Below, one piece after another: positions 1 through 6,364 of a stretch of DNA of 8,829 nucleotides; the stretch's first letter is position 1, and every line of letters starts with the position of its first letter. The translations under genes were made by a program, and so were the position numbers. The notes below the pieces were generated by a model, which saw only the letters and a program-made list of their open reading frames with translations, was not told the origin of the DNA and did no database searches. Source of the DNA: Ruminococcaceae bacterium UBA4306 (GTDB taxonomy: Bacteria > Bacillota > Clostridia > Oscillospirales > Acutalibacteraceae); the NCBI GenBank assembly GCA_002394725.1, contig DGUQ01000106.1, forward strand, positions 1 to 8,829. The letters run 5' to 3'.

Positions 1-782
1 AACAGCCAGAAGGACGGATAGTTCATCGCCATGCTTTTGTATTCGGAGGTTTGTTTGAGGTATATGGTGAATATTTCGGTAAAGCCCCTTCCCATGAGCA
101 GTCCGGGCAGGGATAAAACGACCATTACCGCCGGAATGATCAGGAAGTACAGGATCGAAAAGCGCTTTTTGTAAAGGTATACAAACAGCAGGAACGGCAG
201 AATGAAGATCGCCTGCAGCTTGAAGGTCAAGGCGACGCCGAACAGGATCAGGGAGCTGACATACTTTTCCCGATAGATATGGTAGACCGAGAATATGCAG
301 AAGAAAGCGTAGATCACGTCGCACTGCGCCCAGCAGGCCGAGTTGAGAAAAACGAGAGGGGACAGGAGCACCGCGGCGTATGCGATCAGCGCCTTTAGTC
401 TCGGACGGTTCGGAAAGCTCTTGTATACGATGTACGCGACAAGACCGGCTGTCAGAAAATCAAAGACGCACGAAAACAGCTTGTAGGTGTGCAACGCCTT
501 GATCGGCAGATAGGTGAACAACGCAATGATCGTCTGATACAGGATATTGTAGTTGCCCACGGGCTGTGAGAGACCGGCAAAGCCTTTCTTGGCTAACGTG
601 TCATACCATGGGATCAGGAAGTTGTACGCGTCAATGGAGAGATGGTCGAACAGCAGCGCTCTGACCGCGATCGCGACCGCCGAGACAGCGATGATCGCGA
701 TCACCATGACGTGCTTTTCGATAAATCCCAGAAACTTGCTCTCAAAAGAGGGAATACGCGGTTTAAGAAGTTTGTTTTGCAT
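1..782 (-). CDS. Gpi18/PMT-like GT-C membrane glycosyltransferase (C-terminus beyond window)
   Basis: Reading the minus strand from the ATG at 780-782 gives 260 codons with no stop, so the gene continues past the left edge. A good ribosome binding site (TGAGGTGA) lies just upstream. Residues 24-45 form a hydrophobic segment, followed by a loop with acidic D46 and D51 and a PW pair at 58-59. Many further hydrophobic segments follow. The motif LNSACWAQCD at 146-155 and a later FKLQ are typical of Gpi18-like or DUF2029-like mannosyltransferases with the GT-C fold, where the motif is usually NxxxWGQxD (here A replaces G). Such proteins move a sugar from a polyprenyl-phosphate donor to an acceptor on the outer membrane face. 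The exact donor and acceptor are not visible. The gene lies 58 bases after another GT-C protein, so the two are probably co-transcribed and act in the same envelope pathway. The family call is fairly firm; the substrate is unknown. Confidence 0.8.
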   Translation of the reverse strand, partial: MQNKLLKPRIPSFESKFLGFIEKHVMVIAIIAVSAVAIAVRALLFDHLSIDAYNFLIPWYDTLAKKGFAGLSQPVGNYNILYQTIIALFTYLPIKALHTYKLFSCVFDFLTAGLVAYIVYKSFPNRPRLKALIAYAAVLLSPLVFLNSACWAQCDVIYAFFCIFSVYHIYREKYVSSLILFGVALTFKLQAIFILPFLLFVYLYKKRFSILYFLIIPAVMVVLSLPGLLMGRGFTEIFTIYLKQTSEYKSMAMNYPSFWL

Positions 783-840
783 TAGATCACCTCAAAAATT
801 ACTAAGCAGCAATGAAAAGTTATAAAAGGATATTTGCTCT

Positions 841-2556
841 TTACATGCTCATGCCGACCTGTGTGTAGACCACATAGCTCATGCAGCAGAATGCCGCGCT
901 CAGCGCGTACATCACACGGCGGAACCATGTCGACAGGATGCTTTGATTGCTCTCGCTTCTTTGCAGTACCATTGCAAGACCCATCGCGCAAAGCGGGATC
1001 AGCGGCATGCAGTAGCGGATGTTGAAGGTGCAGGAGTGAGGATAGGCGAGGGCAAACAGATAGTAGCTGACGAGGATCACACCGAACAACAGGCTGAAAT
1101 AAGCCCGTTCCGTGCCGTCTATATGCTCGCTTTTTCGGATCATGCTGACAATAAAGCAGACAAAGGCGGTCAGGAACAGTACGACCGAGATCCAGAACAA
1201 GAGCGGGCCCGTGATGTGGATCTGCGGAAAATGGATATCGTTGACGCTGTTGGCACATTCGTCAAACATAGCGGTCTTGAACAGTCCCAGCGTGGGATTG
1301 TATTCATTATACGGCGCGCCGACAATGGTGATCGAGCCGTAGACAAAGTCGAGCTGACCGTCGCCGAAGCTGAACAGTCGCTGTGTCAGCGGCATATGGC
1401 CCGAGTACATAAAGCTCTGTTCACCGAAATCGGGAATGAAAGACAGCGGAACCTGAAATTTAATCAGATTGCGCACCTGCCACCATATTCCCAACGGGAT
1501 ACAGATCACGCCGAACACCGCGTACTGTCCGAGGTATCTCAGCGGCTTTTTGATGTTTTTGATCAGGATGACTAAGAAGACGAAAGCCACAGCCGGCGCG
1601 ACCATCCAGCCCGAGAGCTTGGTCATCATGCCCAGTCCGATGCACAGCGCCAGCGGAATGATGTTGCGCATGACAGGCTCGCGGTACCATCTCAGTCCCC
1701 ATAGGATCGCCGCCATCATAAAGAGCATCAGCAGCATATCGTTGTTATAGGAGCCCCCGAAGATGATGAACGTCGGATGGAAGCAAATGATCGCCATCGC
1801 CGCGATCAGCGGATTGCCGCGGAGCTTCACCAAGCGGAGGATACGGCAGCTCACGATCATCGTCAATGAGGAATACAGCATCGGCAGGATCTGGATCGCC
1901 TCCGCGGCGGTGGGGAAGCTGACGCCGAGCGTAGTCAGCAAACGCAGCAAAAGCGCCATGAGCCAATGGTGCAGCGGCGGATGATAGTGCTGCTCATACA
2001 TCCGGACGTCATAATCCGGCAGCTTTAAGCCGCTCGCGTACCAGTATTTGATATAACCCATGTGTCCGCGAATATCGTTGAAATTCCCACCGTCGTGCTG
2101 TCGGTCGACAGTACCCGTATATAAAATGTATACAAAACGGATCGCGATACCCAGCGCGATCAATACCGCGATGATGACAGCGTCGTTGATCTTGTAGGTG
2201 AAGCGGATGAATATGACTGCTGCCACCGCGACGATCAGCGCAATGATCGCGATCGCGTACGCCTTGTTTTTGACACAGCCGATCACGATCATGCTTGCCG
2301 TGATACACGCGAGCAGTATGCCGCACAGCAGGAGCTTTTCGGATTGGTTTTTGCCGAGATTAAACGCGAACACGACCGTGACGGAGATCACGCCCATGAC
2401 AATGCCGAGGTAGACACAGCTGCCTGCGGTGATGTTGGCGCGGTCAGCCAGTCCGAACGGCAGGAGCAGTCCGCACAGCATGATCGTCAGCAGATAGGGG
2501 TGTCGGCGCATGAGCGTGAACAACCCCTCGGGGGTGCGCTGTAGTTTTTGTTTCAT
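841..2556 (-). CDS. GT-C fold (PMT/GT39-like) membrane glycosyltransferase
   Basis: This is a 571-residue, strongly hydrophobic protein with roughly a dozen possible membrane segments. The first are at about 20-37, 44-66, 75-94, 99-118 and 126-147. A large extracytoplasmic loop after the fifth (about 150-195) carries conserved-looking acidic residues (D155, D161) and the run YEQHYHPPLHHWL at 187-199, which matches the pattern seen in the PMT_2/ArnT-like GT-C superfamily. The motifs NND (271-273) and TKLSG (312-316) recall the same group. The likely role is transfer of sugar from a lipid-phosphate donor to a polymer, lipid or protein at the cell surface; I infer this from the family. The start at 2554-2556 has only a weak GAGG site. 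ychF lies 42 bases upstream and another GT-C gene 58 bases downstream, all on the same strand, with no terminator visible between them. The specific substrate cannot be told. Confidence 0.8.
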   Translation of the reverse strand: MKQKLQRTPEGLFTLMRRHPYLLTIMLCGLLLPFGLADRANITAGSCVYLGIVMGVISVTVVFAFNLGKNQSEKLLLCGILLACITASMIVIGCVKNKAYAIAIIALIVAVAAVIFIRFTYKINDAVIIAVLIALGIAIRFVYILYTGTVDRQHDGGNFNDIRGHMGYIKYWYASGLKLPDYDVRMYEQHYHPPLHHWLMALLLRLLTTLGVSFPTAAEAIQILPMLYSSLTMIVSCRILRLVKLRGNPLIAAMAIICFHPTFIIFGGSYNNDMLLMLFMMAAILWGLRWYREPVMRNIIPLALCIGLGMMTKLSGWMVAPAVAFVFLVILIKNIKKPLRYLGQYAVFGVICIPLGIWWQVRNLIKFQVPLSFIPDFGEQSFMYSGHMPLTQRLFSFGDGQLDFVYGSITIVGAPYNEYNPTLGLFKTAMFDECANSVNDIHFPQIHITGPLLFWISVVLFLTAFVCFIVSMIRKSEHIDGTERAYFSLLFGVILVSYYLFALAYPHSCTFNIRYCMPLIPLCAMGLAMVLQRSESNQSILSTWFRRVMYALSAAFCCMSYVVYTQVGMSM

Positions 2557-2598
2557 AAGAACCTCGAATGGTTTCAGTATATATAGACCGGTACAGTA

Positions 2599-3693
2599 TT
2601 ACACATTAAATCTGAATAAGACGACGTCGCCGTCCTTCATCACATATTCCTTGCCCTCGCTGCGTACGAGTCCCTTTTCCTTTGCCGCGGTCATGGAGCC
2701 GCAGGCGATCAGGTCGTCAAACGCGATGACCTCCGCGCGGATGAAGCCGCGCTCAAAGTCGGTGTGGATCTTGCCTGCCGCCTGAGGCGCCTTGGTGCCC
2801 TTTTTGATGGTCCACGCGCGCACCTCGGGCTTGCCCGCGGTCAGGTAGGAGATCAGCCCCAGCAGGGTGTAGCACTCGTTGATCAGGCGATCCAGACCGC
2901 TCTGCTCGAGTCCCAGATCGCTGAGGAACATTTCCTTTTCTTCTTTATCCATCTCGACGATCTCCGCCTCCATCTCGGCGCAGATCGGCAACACGCCGGC
3001 GTTCTGCTGTGCGGCGATCTCGCGCACTCTTTGCAGGCGTTCGTTGCTGTCGATGCCGTTCGCAAAGTCATCCTCGCTCATGTTCGCGGCAAAGATAACG
3101 GGCTTGTTGGTGAGCAGGGCAACCTCGGCGAGCAGTGCCTTTTCGTCATCGTCACATTCGACAGAGCGCGCAGGCTTGCCCTCGTTGAGGGTGTCGAGCA
3201 CACGCTTGAAGAAATCGACCTGACTCTGGAACTTCTTATCTCCCTTGACCATCTTCTGCGCCTTGTCGATCCTTCTCTGTACCATCTCAACGTCGCTGAG
3301 GATCAGCTCAAGGTCGATGGTCTCGATATCTCTGGCGGGGTCGACGCTGCCCTCGACATGGATGATGTCGTCGTTGTCAAAGCAGCGCACCACGTGGACG
3401 ATCGCGTCACATTCGCGGATGTTCGACAGGAATTTGTTGCCCAATCCCTCGCCCTTGGACGCGCCCTTGACCAAACCGGCGATATCGACGAATTCGATGG
3501 TGGCAGGGGTGTACTTGTCGGGATTATACATCTCGGCGAGCTTGTCCAGCCGCTTGTCCGGCACCGATACCACGCCGACATTCGGCTCAATGGTGCAGAA
3601 GGGATAGTTCGCAGACTGGGCGCCCGCGTTGGTGATCGCGTTGAATAAGGTGGACTTGCCCACGTTCGGCAGCCCCACGATTCCGAGCTTCAT
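2599..3693 (-). CDS. ychF: Redox-regulated ATPase/GTPase YchF (OBG-type)
   Basis: The protein has 364 residues, the normal length for YchF/Ola1. It is a cytoplasmic P-loop NTPase of the Obg-related group that binds ribosomes and, in studied members, prefers ATP. The P-loop GLPNVGKST is at 7-15, the switch I region YPFCTIEPN at 30-38, and the DIAGL switch II at 70-74. The base-recognition motif is NMSE at 204-207, the NxxE variant that explains relaxed or ATP specificity instead of the NKxD of true GTPases. A coiled-coil insertion spans roughly 125-190 and a TGS domain about 281-363, ending with [11 protein letters not shown]. The ATG at 3691-3693 follows a GGAG site with good spacing. A clear promoter sits about 90 bases upstream, so ychF appears to be first in a minus-strand transcript that may extend into the two glycosyltransferase genes. 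Identity is very secure. Confidence 0.97.
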   Translation of the reverse strand: MKLGIVGLPNVGKSTLFNAITNAGAQSANYPFCTIEPNVGVVSVPDKRLDKLAEMYNPDKYTPATIEFVDIAGLVKGASKGEGLGNKFLSNIRECDAIVHVVRCFDNDDIIHVEGSVDPARDIETIDLELILSDVEMVQRRIDKAQKMVKGDKKFQSQVDFFKRVLDTLNEGKPARSVECDDDEKALLAEVALLTNKPVIFAANMSEDDFANGIDSNERLQRVREIAAQQNAGVLPICAEMEAEIVEMDKEEKEMFLSDLGLEQSGLDRLINECYTLLGLISYLTAGKPEVRAWTIKKGTKAPQAAGKIHTDFERGFIRAEVIAFDDLIACGSMTAAKEKGLVRSEGKEYVMKDGDVVLFRFNV

Positions 3694-3733
3694 ATATCTT
3701 CAATCTCCTTTTGTATAATTGTCGTTGCAGGGG

Positions 3734-3747
3734 TCGGCGATCGCCGA
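3734..3747. repeat. Perfect 14-bp palindrome in the ychF leader
   Basis: TCGGCGATCGCCGA reads the same on both strands with no spacer. It lies between the ychF promoter and its start codon, so it falls inside the predicted 5' leader, about 30 bases downstream of the expected transcription start. It could bind a dimeric regulator or form a short RNA stem. Nothing in the sequence tells which, or whether it matters at all. Confidence 0.5.
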
Positions 3748-3784
3748 TGTTGTGGATAACACACATTTCCCCATTATCAATAGT

Positions 3785-3813
3785 ATTCTATCATCGTATA
3801 TGAGAAAAGTCAA
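3785..3813 (-). promoter_or_regulatory. Sigma-A-type promoter of ychF
   Basis: On the minus strand the -35 hexamer TTGACT (3808-3813) and the -10 hexamer TAGAAT (3785-3790) are separated by exactly 17 bases. Transcription would start near 3778, leaving a leader of about 85 bases before the ychF ATG. The promoter sits just past the terminator of the islet gene on the same strand, which keeps the two units apart. Confidence 0.75.
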
Positions 3814-3825
3814 TTCATCATTTTA

Positions 3826-3867
3826 ATAGAAAAATCACCCCGAAGAAGGATTCTCCCTCGGGGTGAT
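3826..3867 (-). terminator. Rho-independent terminator of the islet operon
   Basis: A perfect 10-bp stem (ATCACCCCGA at 3834-3843 with TCGGGGTGAT at 3858-3867) encloses a 14-base loop. On the minus strand the stem is followed by ATTTTTCTATT, a T-rich tract. It lies 60 bases after the stop of the 528-residue islet gene and directly upstream of the ychF promoter, as expected for termination of the leftward islet transcript. Confidence 0.85.
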
Positions 3868-3927
3868 CGCACGGTATTCAATTGTTGGTGTTCCGGTGTT
3901 TCAAGCGCGATAATTTATTCAGTACAA

Positions 3928-5514
3928 TTAATAACCAAAGTATTCTCTTATAGATTTAGTTTGCTCGTTATCACCGTAAGTATTAACCATAAACTCTATG
4001 TATTCTCTTTTATAGGGGTAAGTTATAAGTATGTTGATAAACATGTCAAGTTTTCTTTCCTCCGGAAAGTTTGGGTTTGATAGATTCTTGAATACGTTAC
4101 TAGCCATATTCGTTTCGCTGTTTGAAGGTAACCATACAGAGATACCATTGGAGATAAATTCATCAAAAATTGACAAATAAACAACCCAGTAGTCATTGTA
4201 AACGTGATTAAAAAGAATATCAGGATTAATACGACCAAACAACTCGGCTTGTTGTGGCTGGCTCACTTGATTTGCGCTTTGTAATAACTCAGATTCTAGA
4301 CCATCCCTAACAATATTAAACGCCTCCGCTCGTGCTATACCTTTAACGGCTCCCTTTACTCCAAATCCTCCGCCGACTAAATTCGGCACAAATGAAGTAA
4401 TATTCGCTATCCGCTGTACATTCTTTTGTGTTGTGAGTTTTATACTTTCAATAGTAACATCAAAATAATCATAGGCTGAGTGATAGCGCTTTAAGTGTTT
4501 ATCAATGAATAAATCCCGTGTAATTGTATAAATGCCTTCGGAAATCAGAATATCGATTGCTTTTGTCCCTAAAGCTTCAAGGTATTTATTATAAATAGTC
4601 GGGAAGAATTCTAAGTAAGTCATCAAATTTTTAACACGGTTGTTATATTCTTCTCGCGCGGAATCGGAATAAGTCTTTGCGATCTTTTTGAAAGTGTTTC
4701 GGTAAGTATTATATAAATCCATCCCTGCTGAGATCACTACATTTTTATCACGCAAAGGAAAGATGCGACCCGAAGCAGTAATTGGTTCCCACTTTTCGTT
4801 TGTGAATTCAGGCTCGGCATGTGCTTGTTCGTTCTTCACCTTATTAATATAGTCTAGAATTTCCTGTGCTTTGTTTTGATCACCGGAATCAATAGGAAAC
4901 CCAGCACTGCCTTGTGAACATGTTATTCTGAAAAAAGTGGTTTCGTTTTCTGTTGTTAATTCTACTTCTATATCCTTAAAGCTAAGAATATTGCCATTTG
5001 TTCCACCAGCAAAAGAGTTGGAAATAATTGATCCAAATCCGCCCGCAACTTGGTATAAAATAAGATAGTCATCATAAACTTCTACCTTTGAATTTGTACC
5101 GCCTGTTAGAATAAATTTATAATCTCTCTTTGTTCCATGTGCAATATCTATTTGTTCATTAGCATAAGCCATAGCTTTAATAAAGCGTTCCCCTTGCCCT
5201 ATATTATATCCTAAGGTAAGGACTTTTCCGTCAGCAGTTGTGGTTTGTGCCACACCATCAGTGAAATTTGTCGGTGCATGCTTTTGATCAATTGTAGATA
5301 AACTGGAATAAGGGTATTCCGTACCGCCTATAATCAAGGAGCTTTCCGTTAATGTGAACTTTCGCCCGAGACCAAATGACGGATGGAAAGTTTCATACAT
5401 TGTATGTCCCTGTGTATCTGTTGGTTGACTATCAAATTTTTGATTAAATTGTGCTGCTTTTTGAGTTGCTTTGTTAAATTTGTCAAATACTCCATTTTTG
5501 TCAAATAAACCCAT
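3928..5514 (-). CDS. 528-aa protein of unknown function with two PH-like beta domains
   Basis: I do not recognise a named family with certainty. The first 28 residues (MGLFDKNGVFDKF onward) look like an amphipathic helix. Residues 38-125 and 132-228 each look like a bacterial PH-type beta domain closed by a helix; the second has the run KVEVYDDYLILYQ (143-155), a GGTNG turn (170-174) and a closing helix AQEILDYI (216-223). The C-terminal half (258-528) is mostly helical. It contains a glycine-rich segment GGGFGVKGAVKGIARA (381-396) that could touch or enter a membrane, and it ends with a YPYKREYIEF...YGD...FGY pattern (499-528). I see no signal peptide, clear membrane span, P-loop, nuclease or protease motif. 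The start is supported by a strong GGAGGA site in the 19-base gap after the repressor gene, which implies co-expression and repression by it. Base composition is A+T rich, unlike the flanks. It could be an effector of a defence or stress module, or phage cargo; these are guesses. Confidence 0.85.
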   Translation of the reverse strand: MGLFDKNGVFDKFNKATQKAAQFNQKFDSQPTDTQGHTMYETFHPSFGLGRKFTLTESSLIIGGTEYPYSSLSTIDQKHAPTNFTDGVAQTTTADGKVLTLGYNIGQGERFIKAMAYANEQIDIAHGTKRDYKFILTGGTNSKVEVYDDYLILYQVAGGFGSIISNSFAGGTNGNILSFKDIEVELTTENETTFFRITCSQGSAGFPIDSGDQNKAQEILDYINKVKNEQAHAEPEFTNEKWEPITASGRIFPLRDKNVVISAGMDLYNTYRNTFKKIAKTYSDSAREEYNNRVKNLMTYLEFFPTIYNKYLEALGTKAIDILISEGIYTITRDLFIDKHLKRYHSAYDYFDVTIESIKLTTQKNVQRIANITSFVPNLVGGGFGVKGAVKGIARAEAFNIVRDGLESELLQSANQVSQPQQAELFGRINPDILFNHVYNDYWVVYLSIFDEFISNGISVWLPSNSETNMASNVFKNLSNPNFPEERKLDMFINILITYPYKREYIEFMVNTYGDNEQTKSIREYFGY

Positions 5515-5533
5515 GATTCATCCTCCTTGATAT

Positions 5534-5740
5534 TTAAGATTCGGATTTAATCTCAATAAACAATTCTGGACTGACTTGTAAGGCTATGCAGATCGCTTTC
5601 AAATCGTCCGCATAAAGAGTTCTTTTACCGTTCATAATTGCATTGAAAGTCACATTCGATATGCCTGCTTTTTCTGCAACGGTCTTTTGTTTCAAGCCTT
5701 GTTCATCAATATAGGCTCTTACTTTTTCATATACTCTCAA
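5534..5740 (-). CDS. Small Cro/C1-type (XRE) helix-turn-helix repressor
   Basis: This is a 68-residue cytoplasmic DNA-binding protein that is little more than one HTH domain. The helix-turn-helix covers about residues 17-40 (KQKTVAEKAGISNVTFNAIMNGKR), followed by the DLKAICIALQVSPELF pattern usual for the family. The start codon is TTG at 5738-5740: the nearby ATG is out of frame, a stop lies a few codons upstream, and AGGAAG sits about 9 bases before the TTG. The gene overlaps nothing and ends 19 bases before the large islet gene, so the two form one transcript. Its promoter overlaps copies of a TACAGAA heptamer, which suggests that it represses its own operon. An antitoxin-like role toward the downstream protein is possible but unproven. 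Confidence 0.9.
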   Translation of the reverse strand: MRVYEKVRAYIDEQGLKQKTVAEKAGISNVTFNAIMNGKRTLYADDLKAICIALQVSPELFIEIKSES

Positions 5741-5756
5741 TTTATATCGCTTCCTT

Positions 5757-5771
5757 TACAGAAATTCTGTA
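5757..5771. promoter_or_regulatory. Operator-like palindrome O1 just after the leftward start site
   Basis: TACAGAAATTCTGTA is a perfect dyad of two TACAGAA half-sites around a central A. It lies within about 20 bases downstream of the predicted start of the leftward transcript, a classic place for a repressor to block transcription. Binding by the adjacent 68-residue HTH protein is the simplest guess. Confidence 0.7.
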
Positions 5772-5780
5772 GTACATTAA

Positions 5781-5809
5781 ATTATAATACCGCTATTCTG
5801 TAAAGTCAA
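5781..5809 (-). promoter_or_regulatory. Strong leftward promoter of the repressor/unknown-protein operon
   Basis: On the minus strand, TTGACT (5804-5809) and a perfect TATAAT (5781-5786) are spaced by 17 bases. The expected start is near 5774, giving a leader of about 35 bases to the TTG start. A near-consensus promoter like this would need tight repression; the overlapping heptamer copies could provide it. Confidence 0.8.
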
Positions 5810-5825
5810 TATAATTTTACAGAAT
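5795..5825. promoter_or_regulatory. Operator-like inverted repeat O2/O3 overlapping the leftward -35
   Basis: ATTCTGTAAA (5795-5804) and TTTACAGAAT (5816-5825) are perfect 10-bp arms around an 11-base spacer. Each arm contains the same heptamer (TTCTGTA / TACAGAA) that forms the O1 palindrome. The left arm lies inside the spacer and edge of the leftward promoter, and the right arm sits just upstream of it. Confidence 0.65.
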
Positions 5826-5839
5826 TCCTTGATTATTTG

Positions 5840-5867
5840 TTGCTTTTTTACACAAATCGGGTATAAT
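5840..5867 (+). promoter_or_regulatory. Rightward promoter of the divergent regulator
   Basis: A perfect TATAAT at 5862-5867 is preceded at 16 bases by TTGCTT (5840-5845). Transcription would start near 5874, only about 14 bases before the GTG start, so the leader is short and begins at or next to the GAGGTGA site. The nearest heptamer (5818-5824) ends 15 bases upstream of the -35. Confidence 0.6.
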
Positions 5868-5887
5868 ATTTATCGAGGTGAGTTATC

Positions 5888-6208
5888 GTGAGCAGTTCTA
5901 AGTATGAGATCGGTGCAAGGATAAAGAAATTCCGTGAGGACAGAGGCTACAGCCAACGTGAATTCGGTGACATGATCGGTGTCAGCAACAGCCGAGTATC
6001 TAACTGGGAACAAGGGGTCAACCGTCCCGACGCCGATATTCTGGCTGACATCTGCATTGCTTTAAACGTATCTCCGAGTGAATTGCTCAACGTCCGTCTT
6101 GCTTCCGATGAATTGAACGATAAAGAACGAAAAATCATTATTTCATACCGAGAGAAAACAGACTTACAGAAAGCAGTTGATATACTACTCGGAGTAGAAT
6201 CAATCTAA
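5888..6208 (+). CDS. Divergent Cro/C1-type (XRE) transcriptional regulator
   Basis: This is a 106-residue DNA-binding protein that starts at a GTG (5888-5890) behind a GAGGTGA site. The HTH domain occupies about residues 6-66: YSQREFGDMIGVSNSRVSNWEQG (21-43) contains the turn and recognition helix, and ADICIALNVSPSELL closes the domain. The remainder (about 70-106, with LNDKERKIIISYREK and a LLG near the end) resembles the short dimerization tail of many phage-type repressors. It is transcribed away from the smaller XRE gene across a shared 147-bp control region, so the pair could form a C1/Cro-like switch, or this one could be an activator or anti-repressor. Its base composition is closer to the chromosome than that of the large islet gene. 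A strong terminator follows about 70 bases downstream. Confidence 0.9.
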   Translation: MSSSKYEIGARIKKFREDRGYSQREFGDMIGVSNSRVSNWEQGVNRPDADILADICIALNVSPSELLNVRLASDELNDKERKIIISYREKTDLQKAVDILLGVESI

Positions 6209-6280
6209 ATCATGCCTCACCTCAAGTAAATATAATAGATTCACTCATAACCGATTATCTTTTCCTAATATATTTCTACA

Positions 6281-6320
6281 GAGCTGTTGCAAATCAGAAT
6301 TTGCACCGGCTCCTTTTTCT
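6281..6320 (+). terminator. Rho-independent terminator after the divergent regulator
   Basis: GAGCTGTTGCAAAT (6281-6294) pairs with ATTTGCACCGGCTC (6299-6312) over 14 positions with one mismatch and one G-U pair. The loop is CAGA, and CTTTTTCT follows directly. This ends the rightward regulator transcript and closes the islet. Confidence 0.88.
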
Positions 6321-6348
6321 TGACTTTTTATGATTTTGCCAATACAAT
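6320..6348 (+). promoter_or_regulatory. Promoter of the HAD phosphatase operon
   Basis: TTGACT (6320-6325) and TACAAT (6343-6348) are spaced by 17 bases, close to consensus. The -35 begins on the last T of the preceding terminator tract. Predicted transcription starts near 6355, only about 10 bases before the ATG chosen for the phosphatase. This rules out earlier in-frame starts, which would lie inside the terminator or the promoter. Confidence 0.75.
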
Positions 6349-6364
6349 GGACACGGTGAAAGAT

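Larger units (their letters stand above)
3868..6280. other. A+T-rich accessory islet with two divergent regulators and a large unknown protein
   Basis: This stretch holds three genes between conserved flanks, with a terminator at each side. Base composition changes visibly: in sample lines, positions 4441-4500 have 18 of 60 G+C and 4801-4860 have 23 of 60, whereas 3301-3360 in ychF has 36 of 60. The rightmost gene of the islet is less A+T rich. I found no integrase, transposase or flanking direct repeats, so how it arrived is unknown. The terminator-bounded cassette carrying its own repressor is typical of horizontally gained cargo; that is inference. Confidence 0.65.

Noticed and set aside
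943..1575. A 210-codon open frame antisense to the GT-C glycosyltransferase
   Set aside because: The composition is charged and low in family-like patterns, and the opposite strand encodes a convincing membrane protein over the same bases.
2764..3648. A 294-codon open frame on the plus strand antisense to ychF
   Set aside because: It mirrors the codons of the securely identified ychF gene, has no recognisable domain and no ribosome binding site; it is a shadow caused by G+C-rich third positions.
3737..3744. GCGATCGC, identical to the cyanobacterial HIP1 octamer
   Set aside because: The gene content is Firmicutes-like, and GATCGCGAT-type runs are common here from Ile/Ala codons; this copy is part of a single palindrome.
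3928..5740. Classic toxin-antitoxin pair
   Set aside because: The repressor-then-partner order fits, but the partner has 528 residues and shows no known toxin motif (RNase, kinase, Fic, nuclease), so the label is not justified.
5798..5822. CTGT...ACAG resembling an SOS (LexA) box
   Set aside because: The spacing between CTGT and ACAG is 17 bases instead of the 8 of the E. coli box, and Firmicutes LexA uses a GAAC/GTTC-type site. The heptamer repeats explain it better.
6165..6171. A fifth TACAGAA copy
   Set aside because: It lies inside the coding sequence of the divergent regulator (Leu-Gln-Lys codons), is not part of a dyad and is likely chance.
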